Shown here: positions 8,015 to 16,926 of the stretch, in pieces
Position numbering within the stretch: the stretch's first letter is position 1
How the letters are laid out: each line of letters begins with the position of its first letter
Origin: Enterobacter asburiae
GTDB lineage: Bacteria; Pseudomonadota; Gammaproteobacteria; Enterobacterales; Enterobacteriaceae
Direction of reading: 5' to 3'
Length of the DNA stretch: 64,000 bases
Assembly (NCBI RefSeq): GCF_024599655.1
Contig: NZ_CP102247.1
Location: 1,054,001 to 1,118,000, forward strand
Translations under genes and position numbers: made by a program
The notes under the pieces: generated by a model
Databases searched by the model: none
Told to the model about the DNA's origin: nothing
The model's input: only the letters and a program-made list of their open reading frames with translations

Positions 8015-8779
8015 CTAAACGATAAAGTGGATGTGCTTTTTGCCATGGAACGGCGAGATCTCGATTTTGGTTTTGACCCGGAAGACATCCCACAACAGCG
8101 ACTCGGATAAGATGTCCTGCGGTGTCCCCGTCGCCACAATTTGCCCTTTCTGCATCACAATCAGCGAGTCGCAGAACATCGCGGCGTGGTTGAGATCGTG
8201 GATAGCGACGATGCTGGTGACCGGTAATTCGCTGATCAACTGCATCAGCTGCATCTGATGATGAATGTCGAGGTGGTTGGTCGGTTCGTCCAGCAGGATT
8301 TCCGTTGGGGTCTGGGCCAGCGCGCGGGCAATATGCACGCGCTGGCGCTCACCGCCGGAGAGGCTCAGCCAGCCCTGGTCGCTTTTATCCAGCATATCCA
8401 CGCGCTGCAGGGCGGCGGTGACGGTTTCGTCATCGTGGTTGCTCCAGTTGGAAAAAGCGGAGTGGTGTGGAATACGCCCAAGTTTCACCACGTCGCGCAC
8501 GCGCATGTTGGCGTCCGTCATCCCGTGCTGTTCCACAAAGGCGACCCGGCGGGCAAGCTGCTTTTTGGCGATGCGGGAGATGTCCTGCCCGTCCAGGGTA
8601 ACACACCCAGCATCCGGGCGACGAAGCCCCGCGAGGATCCGTAAAAGAGACGATTTACCGCAGCCGTTAGGGCCAAGCAGTCCTACCGTTTCGCCGCGTG
8701 ACACCTTCAGCGAGACGTTATTAACGATGACTTTTTTGCCGACCTTCCAAGTAATATTTTCAGCGCAGATACTCATCAC
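8015..8779 (-). CDS. Iron-siderophore/cobalamin-type ABC transporter, ATPase
   Basis: A 254-residue FecE/FepC-like nucleotide-binding protein. It has Walker A GPNGCGKSS near residue 35, the signature LSGGERQRV near 140, and Walker B EILLDEPTNHLD. It powers the adjacent FecCD-type permease and overlaps that gene by 4 bases (ATGA), which points to coupled translation. The substrate is probably a ferric siderophore or a related metal chelate. Confidence 0.92.
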   Translation of the reverse strand: MMSICAENITWKVGKKVIVNNVSLKVSRGETVGLLGPNGCGKSSLLRILAGLRRPDAGCVTLDGQDISRIAKKQLARRVAFVEQHGMTDANMRVRDVVKLGRIPHHSAFSNWSNHDDETVTAALQRVDMLDKSDQGWLSLSGGERQRVHIARALAQTPTEILLDEPTNHLDIHHQMQLMQLISELPVTSIVAIHDLNHAAMFCDSLIVMQKGQIVATGTPQDILSESLLWDVFRVKTKIEISPFHGKKHIHFIV

Positions 8780-9813
8780 TTATTCCTTGAACGGTAGATA
8801 ATCACGGCAAAGAACGGCACGCCAACCAGCGCGGTGACTACGCCGACGGGCAGGCTTTGCGGCGCAATCAGCATGCGCGAGGCAATGTCTGCCAGCACCA
8901 TCAGGATTGCCCCTGCCAGCGCGCTGGCAATCAGCAGCGTGCGGTGCAGCGGCCCGAACAGGAAACGCGTCACGTGCGGCACCACCAGCCCGACAAAGCC
9001 GATTGAGCCCGCCATGCTGACAATCGTCGCGGTAATCAGCGCGGTAGTGGTAAAGAGCGTCAGGCGAACCCACGGGACGGCAATACCTAAAGAGGCGGCA
9101 GCGTCATCACCGAACGTGAAGGCATCCAGCGCCCGGGAATAGTAGAGGCAAACAGCTAATCCCATCAGCACCACCACCAGCGCCAGCTGGAATTCCGGCC
9201 AGCGAACGCCGCTGAAGCTGCCCAGCAGCCAGAACATCACGTCGCGCGCCTGCTGGGCGCTGGCGGAGGTGCTGATGGTGTAGGCGGTAATGGCGTTGAA
9301 CAGCTGAGAGGCGGCGACCCCTGCCAGAATGGTACGTTCATTCCCCCCGCGCGCGCCGTTCGTCAGAAACGCGACAAACGCAAAGGCGGCAAACGCCCCG
9401 GCAAACGCGCCCGCAGAGAGCGACACCGCGCCGGTACCAATTCCTAATACGACGACCGACACCGCACCGGTTGACGCACCCGCCGACACGCCGAGCACGT
9501 AAGGTTCCGCCAGCGCGTTCTTCAGCAGGCTTTGCAACACGGCGCCGCAGATGGCTAACCCCGCCCCGCAGCAGGCCGCCACCAGCGCGCGGCTCAGGCG
9601 AAAGTCCCAGATCACGCTCTCATAGATGCGGGTGAGCGGAACCTCGGTGAGCCCCATTTTATTGCTGATGGCGTAAAACACGTTATCCAGGGGAATGGAC
9701 AGCTCGCCGACGCTGACGCTCAGCGCGATCGTCAGAAATAGCAGTACCAGGGCGAGCAAAGCCGAGGTCGTCAGAACCAGGCTCTGCCGGACCTGAAGAA
9801 CGGCGGTTGTCAT
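8776..9813 (-). CDS. Iron-siderophore-type ABC transporter, FecCD-family permease
   Basis: A 345-residue inner-membrane permease of the FecCD/BtuC type. Family marks include RLPRAL-like RLSRALVAACCGAGLAICG near residue 75, NALAEPYVLGVSAGAS, and the cytoplasmic helix MAGSIGFVGLVVPHVTR near residue 270 that contacts the ATPase. It shares one base with the upstream binding-protein gene (TGATG) and overlaps the ATPase gene downstream. No TonB-dependent receptor is encoded nearby. Confidence 0.93.
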   Translation of the reverse strand: MTTAVLQVRQSLVLTTSALLALVLLFLTIALSVSVGELSIPLDNVFYAISNKMGLTEVPLTRIYESVIWDFRLSRALVAACCGAGLAICGAVLQSLLKNALAEPYVLGVSAGASTGAVSVVVLGIGTGAVSLSAGAFAGAFAAFAFVAFLTNGARGGNERTILAGVAASQLFNAITAYTISTSASAQQARDVMFWLLGSFSGVRWPEFQLALVVVLMGLAVCLYYSRALDAFTFGDDAAASLGIAVPWVRLTLFTTTALITATIVSMAGSIGFVGLVVPHVTRFLFGPLHRTLLIASALAGAILMVLADIASRMLIAPQSLPVGVVTALVGVPFFAVIIYRSRNK

Positions 9814-10811
9814 CAGTTCAGCCCCAGCTTTCTGAGCTGTTCGCCGACCTGCTCAGCCCCGTAAATCGTACGGATCGTCGGGTTCATCGCCTGGCCGTCC
9901 ATCACCACGATATGGCCTTTTTTCACCGCGTCCAGCTGGCTGACGGCGGGATCGCTTTTCAGAAATTTGATTTTCTCTTCCGCGTTATCCAGCGCCCAGC
10001 GGTTACGATCCAGGCTGGAGACGACGATCACGTCCGGGTTGGCGGCAATAATGCTTTCCCAACCCACGGTTGGCCATTCGGTCTCCGACGTAATGGCGTT
10101 ATGACCGCCCATCAGGCTGGCGATAAACCCGGAGGGGCTATTTTTACCGCCGACGTAGGCGTCCGCAGAAGGGGATGAACTGGAGAACCAGAAGACAAAC
10201 GAAAGGTCTTTTTTATTCTTGCCGAATTCCTTACGCAGGTCGGCCTCGCGTTTTTTGAAATCGGCAATAACGGCCTGACCGCGATCTTCAACGTTAAAAA
10301 TTTTGGCGAAATCCTCAATCTCTTTATAGAGATAGGTCATACCCCACAGTTTCTGGCGGCTGCCGTACATATCGCCGGTGGCTTTTTTGGTCGCACACAT
10401 GCCCGGGGACACGTAGCTGTTCACGCCCAGGGTCATCAGATCGTCACGTTTTGCGACCTTACTTTCCGGCCCCAGCAGCAGGGGTGACTGCGCCGGGACA
10501 AAGTCAGGATTTTGCGCAAGAACGGATTCAAGGGTCGGGATTTCGACCGTCAGGGTTTTGATTTTTGCGTTCTGTTCCGCCAGCTGCGGCAGCACTTTTG
10601 TCGGCCAGAAGGCGCTGGCTTTGACCTTATCTTCCAGACCCAGCAGAAGCAGGATCTCAACGGTATTCTGACCCAGGGCCACGACGCGTTCCGGCGCTTT
10701 GGTGAATGTCTCTTTGTAGCCACAGTTTTCAATCGTCAGGGGATAGGTGGTTGCCAGAGCAGAACCGACCGACGCAATCGCCAGGCCTAACGCGCAGATG
10801 ACCTTTTTCAT
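9813..10811 (-). CDS. Periplasmic substrate-binding protein of the iron-siderophore-type ABC transporter
   Basis: A 332-residue exported protein with a clear signal peptide (MKKVICALGLAIASVGSALA, cleavage after residue 20). The body is a FecB/BtuF-like helical-hinge binding protein: ERVVALGQNTVEILLLLG near the start, then VGWESIIAANPDVIVVSS and VKKGHIVVMDG. It is first in the operon and follows a Fur-box-like site, so expression should rise when iron is short. The ligand is unknown. Confidence 0.9.
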   Translation of the reverse strand: MKKVICALGLAIASVGSALATTYPLTIENCGYKETFTKAPERVVALGQNTVEILLLLGLEDKVKASAFWPTKVLPQLAEQNAKIKTLTVEIPTLESVLAQNPDFVPAQSPLLLGPESKVAKRDDLMTLGVNSYVSPGMCATKKATGDMYGSRQKLWGMTYLYKEIEDFAKIFNVEDRGQAVIADFKKREADLRKEFGKNKKDLSFVFWFSSSSPSADAYVGGKNSPSGFIASLMGGHNAITSETEWPTVGWESIIAANPDVIVVSSLDRNRWALDNAEEKIKFLKSDPAVSQLDAVKKGHIVVMDGQAMNPTIRTIYGAEQVGEQLRKLGLN

Positions 10812-10844
10812 GAAACGCTACCCTTCATTAAAATTATTATTGAT

Positions 10845-10863
10845 GCAAATGAAACTCATTATT
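10845..10863 (-). promoter_or_regulatory. Fur-box candidate upstream of the iron ABC operon
   Basis: The 19 bases GCAAATGAAACTCATTATT match 14 of 19 positions of the Fur consensus GATAATGATAATCATTATC. The site starts 34 bases upstream of the binding-protein ATG at 10811 and lies in an A/T-rich promoter region. It supports iron-regulated transcription of the four-gene run. Confidence 0.75.
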
Positions 10864-10921
10864 AAGGCGGAATTTTATACAGAGGAAACGATTTTGTGTC
10901 AATGAGGGACAATTACGCAGG

Positions 10922-10953
10922 GGAACAAAAGGCGGTGTCAGAAAAACACCGCC
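10922..10953 (-). terminator. Rho-independent terminator of fhlA
   Basis: On the minus strand the stem GGCGGTGT / ACACCGCC (8 perfect pairs, 7-base loop) is followed by TTTTGTTCC. It begins 12 bases after the fhlA stop. Confidence 0.85.
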
Positions 10954-10964
10954 GGAATAAGGCC

Positions 10965-13037
10965 TTAAATGAGGCTCTCTTTATCAATCCCGAGACGCTT
11001 CATGCGTGACAGCAGGGTGGTGCGTTTTAACCCCAGGCGCTGGGCGGCACCTTTTGGCCCGGCGACCACGCCGTTGGTCTCTTTCAGCACGCGCATAATG
11101 AGCTGATATTCATCTTCTCCCTCTTTTGCGGTCTCGGCGGCGTGCGCGGTTGCGTCAGGAAGCGTAACCTCAGGCAGGGAGAGTTGCAGCACGTTACCGC
11201 GCGTCAGCAGCACCGCGCGTTCGATGACGTTTTCCAGCTCGCGTACGTTGCCGGGCCATTCCATCGATGAAAGGGTACGCAACGTCTCGGCAGGAATACT
11301 GTCGATGTTTCGCCCCATCCGGCGCGCGATCTTCGCGGTAAAGGCTTTGACCAGCAGGGGGATATCCTCCGGGCGTTCGCGCAGCGGCGGCAGGCAGATC
11401 GGGAAGACGTTCAGGCGATAGTAAAGGTCGCTGCGAAACTCGCGGTCGGCGACCATTTTTTTCAGGTCGCGGTTGGTGGCGGCAATCAGCCGCACGTCGG
11501 TCTGGATAAGCTTGTTGCTGCCAAGTCGCTCAAACTCCTGCTCCTGCAGCACGCGCAGCAGTTTCGGCTGTAGCTCCAGGGGCATATCGCCCACTTCGTC
11601 GAGGAACAGCGAGCTTTTGTCCGCCAGCTCAAAACGGCCCAGCCGCTGACTGCTGGCCCCGGTGAATGCGCCGCGCTCGTGGCCGAACAGGTCGCTTTCC
11701 AGCAGACCCGCGGGCATCGCCGCGCAGTTCATCTTCACCATCCGTCGGCTGTTGCGGTTGCTCAGGTTGTGGATAGCGCGGGCAATCAGCTCTTTACCCG
11801 TACCGGTTTCGCCGAGGATCAGCACCGTGCTGTCGCTCTGCGCCACCATCTCAACCTGCTTGAGCACGCTGTACATGGCGTCGCTGCGCCCGATGATTTC
11901 ACCAAACTCGCTGTCCACGTTGTTGAGCTGTTCGGTCAGGGCCAGGTTCTCATCCACCAGCCGCTCTTTCAGGCGATGGATCTCCTGGTAGGCGAGGGCG
12001 TTATCCAGGGCAATAGAGATACGCTCGGCGATCTGGCGCAGCAGCTTCAGGTTGGCGGTGGTGAACACGCCTTCCTCACACTGCGCCAGCTTCAGCACGC
12101 CCAGCATGGTGTTGCCGGACATCAGCGGCAGCAGGCACAAGGTCTGGATTTTGTTGCCCCAGGTGTTGAACAGCATTCGCTCGTAAGGGGCCACCGGATC
12201 CTGTTCGTTCAGGTTAAGCAGCAGGATCTCTTTGCTTTTGAAGACCCGTTCAGAAAGGGTGCCCGCTTCGTCTACCTCGCTCTGCTCGTGCGCCGGATTG
12301 GCTTCATCGAGATAATGCGTGGAGTAGATGTTCAGCTTGCCCTTGCGATGGCCGCGAAGCGCAATGCTGATGGCGTCGATTTTGAAATAGTGGTGGATCT
12401 CTTTCGAGACTTCGCTGACCAGCTCATCCATGTCGAGCCGTGACAGCACGGCGTTGGTGATGGCGACCAGAATGCGAAAGTTGTCGCGCTCGCGGCTCAG
12501 CAGGTCGTAATCGACGTTATTGGTGACGCGGCTTTGGATCTGCTCCGCGACGACGGCCACAATTTGGGTAAAGGTGTGCAGGCGCTCGTATTCCGCCTCG
12601 CTCCAGGGCTGGTCGGTCGTGCGGATAAACTCGCATCCGCCAAAAATCTGGCCCTCTGCCGCCAGCGGCAGCATGCAGTAATGCCCGAAAGGCTGATAGA
12701 GGTTGCTCTGCGCCAGCCTCGGCCACGCCTGGCGGAATTCCGCAAAGTTGCAGTGCAGCACTTCAGGGCGGGAGAGTATGCGGCGCACCGGGCCATGCGC
12801 CAGATACGTTTCGTCTTCGTATTCAAACGTTTTGCCATTATCACGCGTTGAGTAGTAGCTCGCGCGGTGCGTTCCGCTATGCCAGAGCACAATCGCTGCG
12901 CTGTCCGCCAGCGCCGATTGCCTGACCAGCCGGGTCAGGGCATCGCTCAGCGCGCCGAGGTCCGGCTGCTGTAAAAGTGTGCGCGTGATGTCAAACAGGC
13001 CCTGCTGTCCAAGATCGCTCATCGGTGTATACGGCAT
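10965..13037 (-). CDS. fhlA: FhlA, sigma-54-dependent activator of the formate hydrogenlyase regulon
   Basis: A 690-residue protein closely matching E. coli FhlA (692). The ATG at 13037 gives MPYTPMSDLGQQGLF and has GGAAAG upstream; the open frame extends 24 codons further but without a good site. Two GAF-like sensor domains fill the first 370 residues. The AAA+ domain has Walker A GETGTGKE, the sigma-54 contact loop GAFTGA, and GNVRELEN. A helix-turn-helix ends the protein (KGAAQRLGLKRTTLLSRMKRLG). It binds formate and activates hyp, hyc, hydN and fdhF promoters. It lies 65 bases behind hypE in the same direction. Confidence 0.97.
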   Translation of the reverse strand: MPYTPMSDLGQQGLFDITRTLLQQPDLGALSDALTRLVRQSALADSAAIVLWHSGTHRASYYSTRDNGKTFEYEDETYLAHGPVRRILSRPEVLHCNFAEFRQAWPRLAQSNLYQPFGHYCMLPLAAEGQIFGGCEFIRTTDQPWSEAEYERLHTFTQIVAVVAEQIQSRVTNNVDYDLLSRERDNFRILVAITNAVLSRLDMDELVSEVSKEIHHYFKIDAISIALRGHRKGKLNIYSTHYLDEANPAHEQSEVDEAGTLSERVFKSKEILLLNLNEQDPVAPYERMLFNTWGNKIQTLCLLPLMSGNTMLGVLKLAQCEEGVFTTANLKLLRQIAERISIALDNALAYQEIHRLKERLVDENLALTEQLNNVDSEFGEIIGRSDAMYSVLKQVEMVAQSDSTVLILGETGTGKELIARAIHNLSNRNSRRMVKMNCAAMPAGLLESDLFGHERGAFTGASSQRLGRFELADKSSLFLDEVGDMPLELQPKLLRVLQEQEFERLGSNKLIQTDVRLIAATNRDLKKMVADREFRSDLYYRLNVFPICLPPLRERPEDIPLLVKAFTAKIARRMGRNIDSIPAETLRTLSSMEWPGNVRELENVIERAVLLTRGNVLQLSLPEVTLPDATAHAAETAKEGEDEYQLIMRVLKETNGVVAGPKGAAQRLGLKRTTLLSRMKRLGIDKESLI

Positions 13038-13102
13038 ATTGCTTTCCAATAGAAACTGGCAAAAAAAAGAGACATTCAGTGCTGACCGCTTTTGTCGCGG
13101 TT

Positions 13103-14113
13103 CTAGCAAATACGGGGTAAGGGTTCCGCGTGCGGCAGATCAAGCGTCCGCTTCACGCCATAAAGCCCGGTCAGGCGCACCCCTTTGCGCTCAACCACTT
13201 CACCAATCATTGCCGCCTCTTTCCCTGACGGATGAGCCCGCAGCTGTTCAAGAACGGCTTCCGCGGCCGCGCGTTCAACGCCAATCACCAGTTTGCCTTC
13301 GTTGGCGAAGTTAAGCGGGTCAAGGCCCAGCAGTTCGCAAAGGCCGCGAACGGCAGGCTTAACGGGCAGGCTGCGCTCGGTGAGTTCAATCCCGTACCCG
13401 CAGCTTGCCGCAAATTCGTGTGCCACGGCATTCACACCGCCTCGCGTAGCGTCCCGCAGGGCTTTCACGCCGGGCACGGCACGCAGGGTCTGAATCAGCG
13501 GGGTGAGCACCGCGCAGTCGCTGCGCAGTTCCCCGTCCAGCCCCAGGCCTTCGCGCAGGTTAAGGATGGTCGCCCCGTGGCAGCCCAGCGTTCCGGTCAC
13601 GATCAGCACGTCGCCCACGCTAAGATGCTGCGCGCCCCAGTGAATATCGGCGGGGATCGCCCCCATGCCGGCGGTGTTGATAAACAGCTTGTCGGCCGCG
13701 CCGCGCTGCACCACTTTGGTATCGCCGGTGACGATCGCTATCCCCGCCTCGCGCGCGGTCTGCGCCATGCTGTTGACCACTGTCGTGAGCGTCTCCATCG
13801 GTAATCCCTCTTCGAGGATAAACCCGCAGGAGAGGTAGCGCGGAACGGCACCGCTGACCGCCACGTCGTTGGCCGTGCCGCAGACGGCGAGCTTGCCGAT
13901 ATCGCCACCGGGGAAGAACAGCGGATCGATCACGTAGCTGTCGGTGGAGAAGGCCAGCCTGTCGCCCTGGGCGGTGAGGGTGGCGAGGTCAATCCGCGCC
14001 TGGTCTTCCTGTTCGGCCAGCCAGGGGTTGTTAAAGGCCGCCATAAACAGCCGGTTAATTAGCTGCTGCATCGCCTGCCCGCCGCTGCCGTGCGCCATTT
14101 CAACCGTATTCAT
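13103..14113 (-). CDS. hypE: Hydrogenase maturation protein HypE (carbamoyl dehydratase)
   Basis: A 336-residue PurM/ThiL-like ATP-binding protein. It ends in PRIC, whose terminal cysteine accepts the carbamoyl group from HypF and is dehydrated to thiocyanate, the source of the CN ligands of the NiFe site. ATP-binding motifs include HGSGGQAM at the start and GTANDVAVSGAVP. It overlaps hypD by 4 bases at its start. Confidence 0.97.
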   Translation of the reverse strand: MNTVEMAHGSGGQAMQQLINRLFMAAFNNPWLAEQEDQARIDLATLTAQGDRLAFSTDSYVIDPLFFPGGDIGKLAVCGTANDVAVSGAVPRYLSCGFILEEGLPMETLTTVVNSMAQTAREAGIAIVTGDTKVVQRGAADKLFINTAGMGAIPADIHWGAQHLSVGDVLIVTGTLGCHGATILNLREGLGLDGELRSDCAVLTPLIQTLRAVPGVKALRDATRGGVNAVAHEFAASCGYGIELTERSLPVKPAVRGLCELLGLDPLNFANEGKLVIGVERAAAEAVLEQLRAHPSGKEAAMIGEVVERKGVRLTGLYGVKRTLDLPHAEPLPRIC

Positions 14114-15231
14114 GCTTCACTCTCCTGGTTGCGATACTGATACCACGCGGCACACGCCCCTTCGGAGGAGACCATCAGCGCGCCAAACGCCGTTTGCGGG
14201 TTACAGGTATTGCCAAATAACGGGCATTGATGAGGTTTGCATTTACCGGTGAGCACGTCGCCGCAGCGGGCCCGGGGATCGTCGCAAACCTGCTGCGGCT
14301 GCAGGCGGAAATGCGCTTCGGCGTCGAACGCGCGATAGGCTGACGTCAGGTGTACGCCAGATTCGGCAATCAGCCCCAGACCACGCCATTCGCTGTCGCC
14401 TTCGACGCAAAATACGTCGGCTATCGCCTGCTGCGCCCGTTCATTTCCCGCATCCGGCACCACGCGGCGGTACTGGTTTTCCACTGCACTCAGGGCCGCT
14501 ATTTTCTGCTCAACCAGCATGGTCACACCTTGCAGTAGATCAAGTGGTTCGAAACCAGCGACCACTAACGGACGATTGTACTGTTCAGCGATAAAACCGT
14601 AGGCGTCTGTGCCAATCACCATGCTGACATGCCCCGGAGCCAGAAAGGCGTCTATCCCGTTTCCCGGCTCTTCCAGCAGGCTGCGCAGCGTGGGAATGAG
14701 CGTAATGTGCTGGCAGAAGAAGAAAAAATTCCCGACGCCGCGCGCTTTCGCCTGCTGCAGCGTGATGGCGGTGGCGGGCATGGTGGTTTCAAACCCGAGG
14801 CCAAAAAATACCACCTTGCGCGCGGGGTTATTCTCTGCCAGCGTCAGGGCATCCATCGGCGAGTAGACGATCCGGATGTCGGCTCCGCGCGCTTTTGCCT
14901 GCAGCAGCGAGCCGTTTTTCCCCGGCACGCGCATCGCGTCGCCAAAGGTGCAGAAAATGACGTCGGGCTGGCTGGCAATTTCAATACAGCTGTCGATGCG
15001 TCCCATCGGCAGCACGCACACCGGGCAGCCGGGGCCGTGGATAAACTCGATGTTCTCCGGCAGCAGCTGGTCGAGGCCAAATTTGAAGATGGCGTGCGTG
15101 TGTCCGCCGCACACTTCCATGATCCGCAGCGGTCTTTCTTTGGTGTAGTCCAGCAGCGCCGCGCGCGTTTTCAGGTGCCCGATAAGCTGTAGCACCTGCT
15201 CCGGCGCGCGGTATTCATCAACGTAACGCAT
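14110..15231 (-). CDS. hypD: Hydrogenase maturation protein HypD
   Basis: A 373-residue iron-sulfur scaffold that works with HypC to assemble the Fe(CN)2CO unit. Conserved marks visible are VCGGHTHAIFKFG near residue 40, GPGCPVCVLP near 67, and the C-terminal cysteine set CDDPRARCGDVLTGKCKPHQC that holds the [4Fe-4S] cluster. It starts 3 bases after the hypC stop and overlaps hypE. Confidence 0.97.
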   Translation of the reverse strand: MRYVDEYRAPEQVLQLIGHLKTRAALLDYTKERPLRIMEVCGGHTHAIFKFGLDQLLPENIEFIHGPGCPVCVLPMGRIDSCIEIASQPDVIFCTFGDAMRVPGKNGSLLQAKARGADIRIVYSPMDALTLAENNPARKVVFFGLGFETTMPATAITLQQAKARGVGNFFFFCQHITLIPTLRSLLEEPGNGIDAFLAPGHVSMVIGTDAYGFIAEQYNRPLVVAGFEPLDLLQGVTMLVEQKIAALSAVENQYRRVVPDAGNERAQQAIADVFCVEGDSEWRGLGLIAESGVHLTSAYRAFDAEAHFRLQPQQVCDDPRARCGDVLTGKCKPHQCPLFGNTCNPQTAFGALMVSSEGACAAWYQYRNQESEA

Positions 15232-15234
15232 AGA

Positions 15235-15507
15235 CTAGTACTCCTCGCCGTACAGGATCGCGCCCACGTCCGGCTCCACGTCGAACATGTTTTGCAATGC
15301 ATCCAGCGTGTCGCGGGCTTCCGCTTCGTTAATGACGCTCATGGCAAACCCCACGTGGACCAGCACCCACTGGCCGAGGCGCGAGGCGCCCGTTTCATCG
15401 CTGCTGCCCACCAGCGTCAGGTCGACGTCGCGCAGGATGCCGCAGACCTCGACTTTGGCCTGATTCCCGTCAATGGAATGGATTTGTCCCGGTACGCCTA
15501 TGCACAT
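15235..15507 (-). CDS. hypC: Hydrogenase maturation chaperone HypC
   Basis: A 90-residue OB-fold chaperone. The ATG at 15507 is chosen because the mature protein must begin MCIGVPGQI: Cys2 binds the iron and the HycE precursor. A longer frame would bury this cysteine. It escorts the Fe(CN)2CO group from HypD to the HycE large subunit. Its start overlaps the end of hypB by 10 bases. Confidence 0.96.
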   Translation of the reverse strand: MCIGVPGQIHSIDGNQAKVEVCGILRDVDLTLVGSSDETGASRLGQWVLVHVGFAMSVINEAEARDTLDALQNMFDVEPDVGAILYGEEY

Positions 15508-16361
15508 CGTTCGTTCTCCAGCCACTGTAGCCAGCCGTCCATGCCGTCGCCGCGCGTGGCGGAGATCAGCAGGATCTCAATCTCCGGATTCACTTCACGG
15601 GCATACGCCAGACACTTATCCACGTCGAAATTCAGGTACGGCAGCAGGTCGACTTTGTTCAGCAGCATGATGGACGCGGCGGCAAACATATGCGGGTACT
15701 TCAGCGGTTTGTCTTCGCCTTCGGTCACCGAAAGCACCGCCACCTTGTGTCGTTCTCCAAGATCGAAGCTCGCCGGGCAGACCAGGTTGCCGACGTTTTC
15801 AATAAACAGAATGCCGTTATCCGCCAGCGGCAGGCGCGGGGCCGCATCGGCAATCATCTGCGCATCCAGGTGGCAGCCTTTGCCGGTATTGACCTGAATC
15901 GCCGGGGTGCCGGTTTCGCGAATGCGCGCCGCGTCGTTAACGGTTTGCTGATCGCCTTCGATCACCGCGCAGGAGACGAGTCCGTTCAGGCGTTTGAGGG
16001 TTTCCGTTAACAGCGTGGTTTTGCCGGAGCCAGGGCTGGAGACCAGGTTCAGCACCAGCTGTTTGCGGGCGGCAAAGCGCGCGCGGCTGCGGGCGGCGAT
16101 CTGGTTATTTTTGTCCAGCACGTTGATCTCCACCTCCAGCATCTGGCGCTGGCTGATGCCCGGCGCGTGGGTACCCGCCTCCCCGTGGCCGTAGTGCAGA
16201 TCGCCCGCATCGGAGCGCTGTGGAGCGAAGGTGATACCGGTCAGTGCCGCAGAAGGGCGTGTGGCAGGTGAAAAGGGCGCGGAGCGAAACGCGGAATGGG
16301 GGTGATGTTCATCCCCTTCTATATACAGGTTGCCTTCGGCGCAACCGCAGGTGCTACACAT
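15498..16361 (-). CDS. hypB: Hydrogenase nickel incorporation GTPase HypB
   Basis: A 287-residue SIMIBI GTPase. The N terminus MCSTCGC is the high-affinity nickel site. A His-rich linker follows (EHHPHSAF, then LHYGHGEAGTH). The G domain has the P loop SSPGSGKTT near residue 110, and the second metal site involves a Cys and His in DARMIADAAP-like context. With HypA it loads nickel into HycE. It lies 3 bases behind hypA. Confidence 0.97.
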   Translation of the reverse strand: MCSTCGCAEGNLYIEGDEHHPHSAFRSAPFSPATRPSAALTGITFAPQRSDAGDLHYGHGEAGTHAPGISQRQMLEVEINVLDKNNQIAARSRARFAARKQLVLNLVSSPGSGKTTLLTETLKRLNGLVSCAVIEGDQQTVNDAARIRETGTPAIQVNTGKGCHLDAQMIADAAPRLPLADNGILFIENVGNLVCPASFDLGERHKVAVLSVTEGEDKPLKYPHMFAAASIMLLNKVDLLPYLNFDVDKCLAYAREVNPEIEILLISATRGDGMDGWLQWLENERCA

Positions 16362-16364
16362 ACT

Positions 16365-16715
16365 TTACTCCTTCTCGATTTCGAGGCGTTGGATCTGCAT
16401 GCCGTCATCCGCCACGATGCGAAGACCGGTGCTCTGACACTGCGGACAGCGCTGAACCTTCGATGACAGCAGGGTGACGTACTGCTGGCACTGCTCGCAC
16501 CAGCACTCCGCCTGCTGCTCTTCAATATGGAGCTCGCAGCCTTCCGCCAGCGTGCCGCGGCACACCAGCTCAAAGCAGAAATGCAGGGCGCTGGTCTCGA
16601 CGCAGGAAAATGCTCCGACCTTCAGCCAGACGCCGGTGACGCGCTTCGCGTGGTTTTGCACTGCCTGCTGTTCGATAAGTTCCAGAGCCCGCTGGCAGAG
16701 GGTGATTTCGTGCAT
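16365..16715 (-). CDS. hypA: Hydrogenase nickel incorporation protein HypA
   Basis: A 116-residue nickel metallochaperone. His2 (MHEITL) is the nickel ligand. The zinc domain has two pairs, CWCEQC near residue 74 and CPQC near residue 94. It is first in hypABCDE, with a strong GAGGAGG ribosome site 6 bases before the ATG and a sigma-54 promoter just upstream. Confidence 0.96.
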   Translation of the reverse strand: MHEITLCQRALELIEQQAVQNHAKRVTGVWLKVGAFSCVETSALHFCFELVCRGTLAEGCELHIEEQQAECWCEQCQQYVTLLSSKVQRCPQCQSTGLRIVADDGMQIQRLEIEKE

Positions 16716-16745
16716 GACGCCTCCTCAATGAATTGCGCCATTGAA

Positions 16746-16761
16746 TGCAATAACGGTGCCA
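16746..16761 (-). promoter_or_regulatory. Sigma-54 promoter of hypABCDE
   Basis: On the minus strand TGGCAC-CGTTA-TTGCA is a full match to the -24/-12 consensus, with GG and GC exactly 10 bases apart. The predicted start lies about 20 bases before the hypA ATG. Confidence 0.9.
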
Positions 16762-16796
16762 GCTTGATTTTTGTTAAGGCGTGACGATGTCAACGC

Positions 16797-16817
16797 TGTC
16801 GAAATGACACGTCGACA
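16797..16817. promoter_or_regulatory. FhlA upstream activating sequence shared by hyp and hyc
   Basis: Repeated TGTCG/TGACA/CGACA elements lie here (TGTCG-AAA-TGACA then CGTCGACA), with a further GATGTCA and TTGACA on either side. This is the FhlA recognition type known from the E. coli hyp-hyc intergenic region. It lies between the two divergent sigma-54 promoters and could serve both. Confidence 0.75.
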
Positions 16818-16875
16818 CCGCGGCGTTGACAGCGGTTTTGCAATTAAACCCATTTAAAATCATTAAGATAAAAAC

Positions 16876-16892
16876 TGGCATGGAATCTGCTT
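16876..16892 (+). promoter_or_regulatory. Sigma-54 promoter of hycABCDEFGHI
   Basis: TGGCATG-GAAT-CTGCT has GG (16877-16878) and GC (16889-16890) separated by 10 bases. The predicted start is about 16902, roughly 25 bases before the hycA ATG. Confidence 0.85.
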
Positions 16893-16926
16893 AACAGCCG
16901 ATATCTCCATTAAACGGATACCTTCT

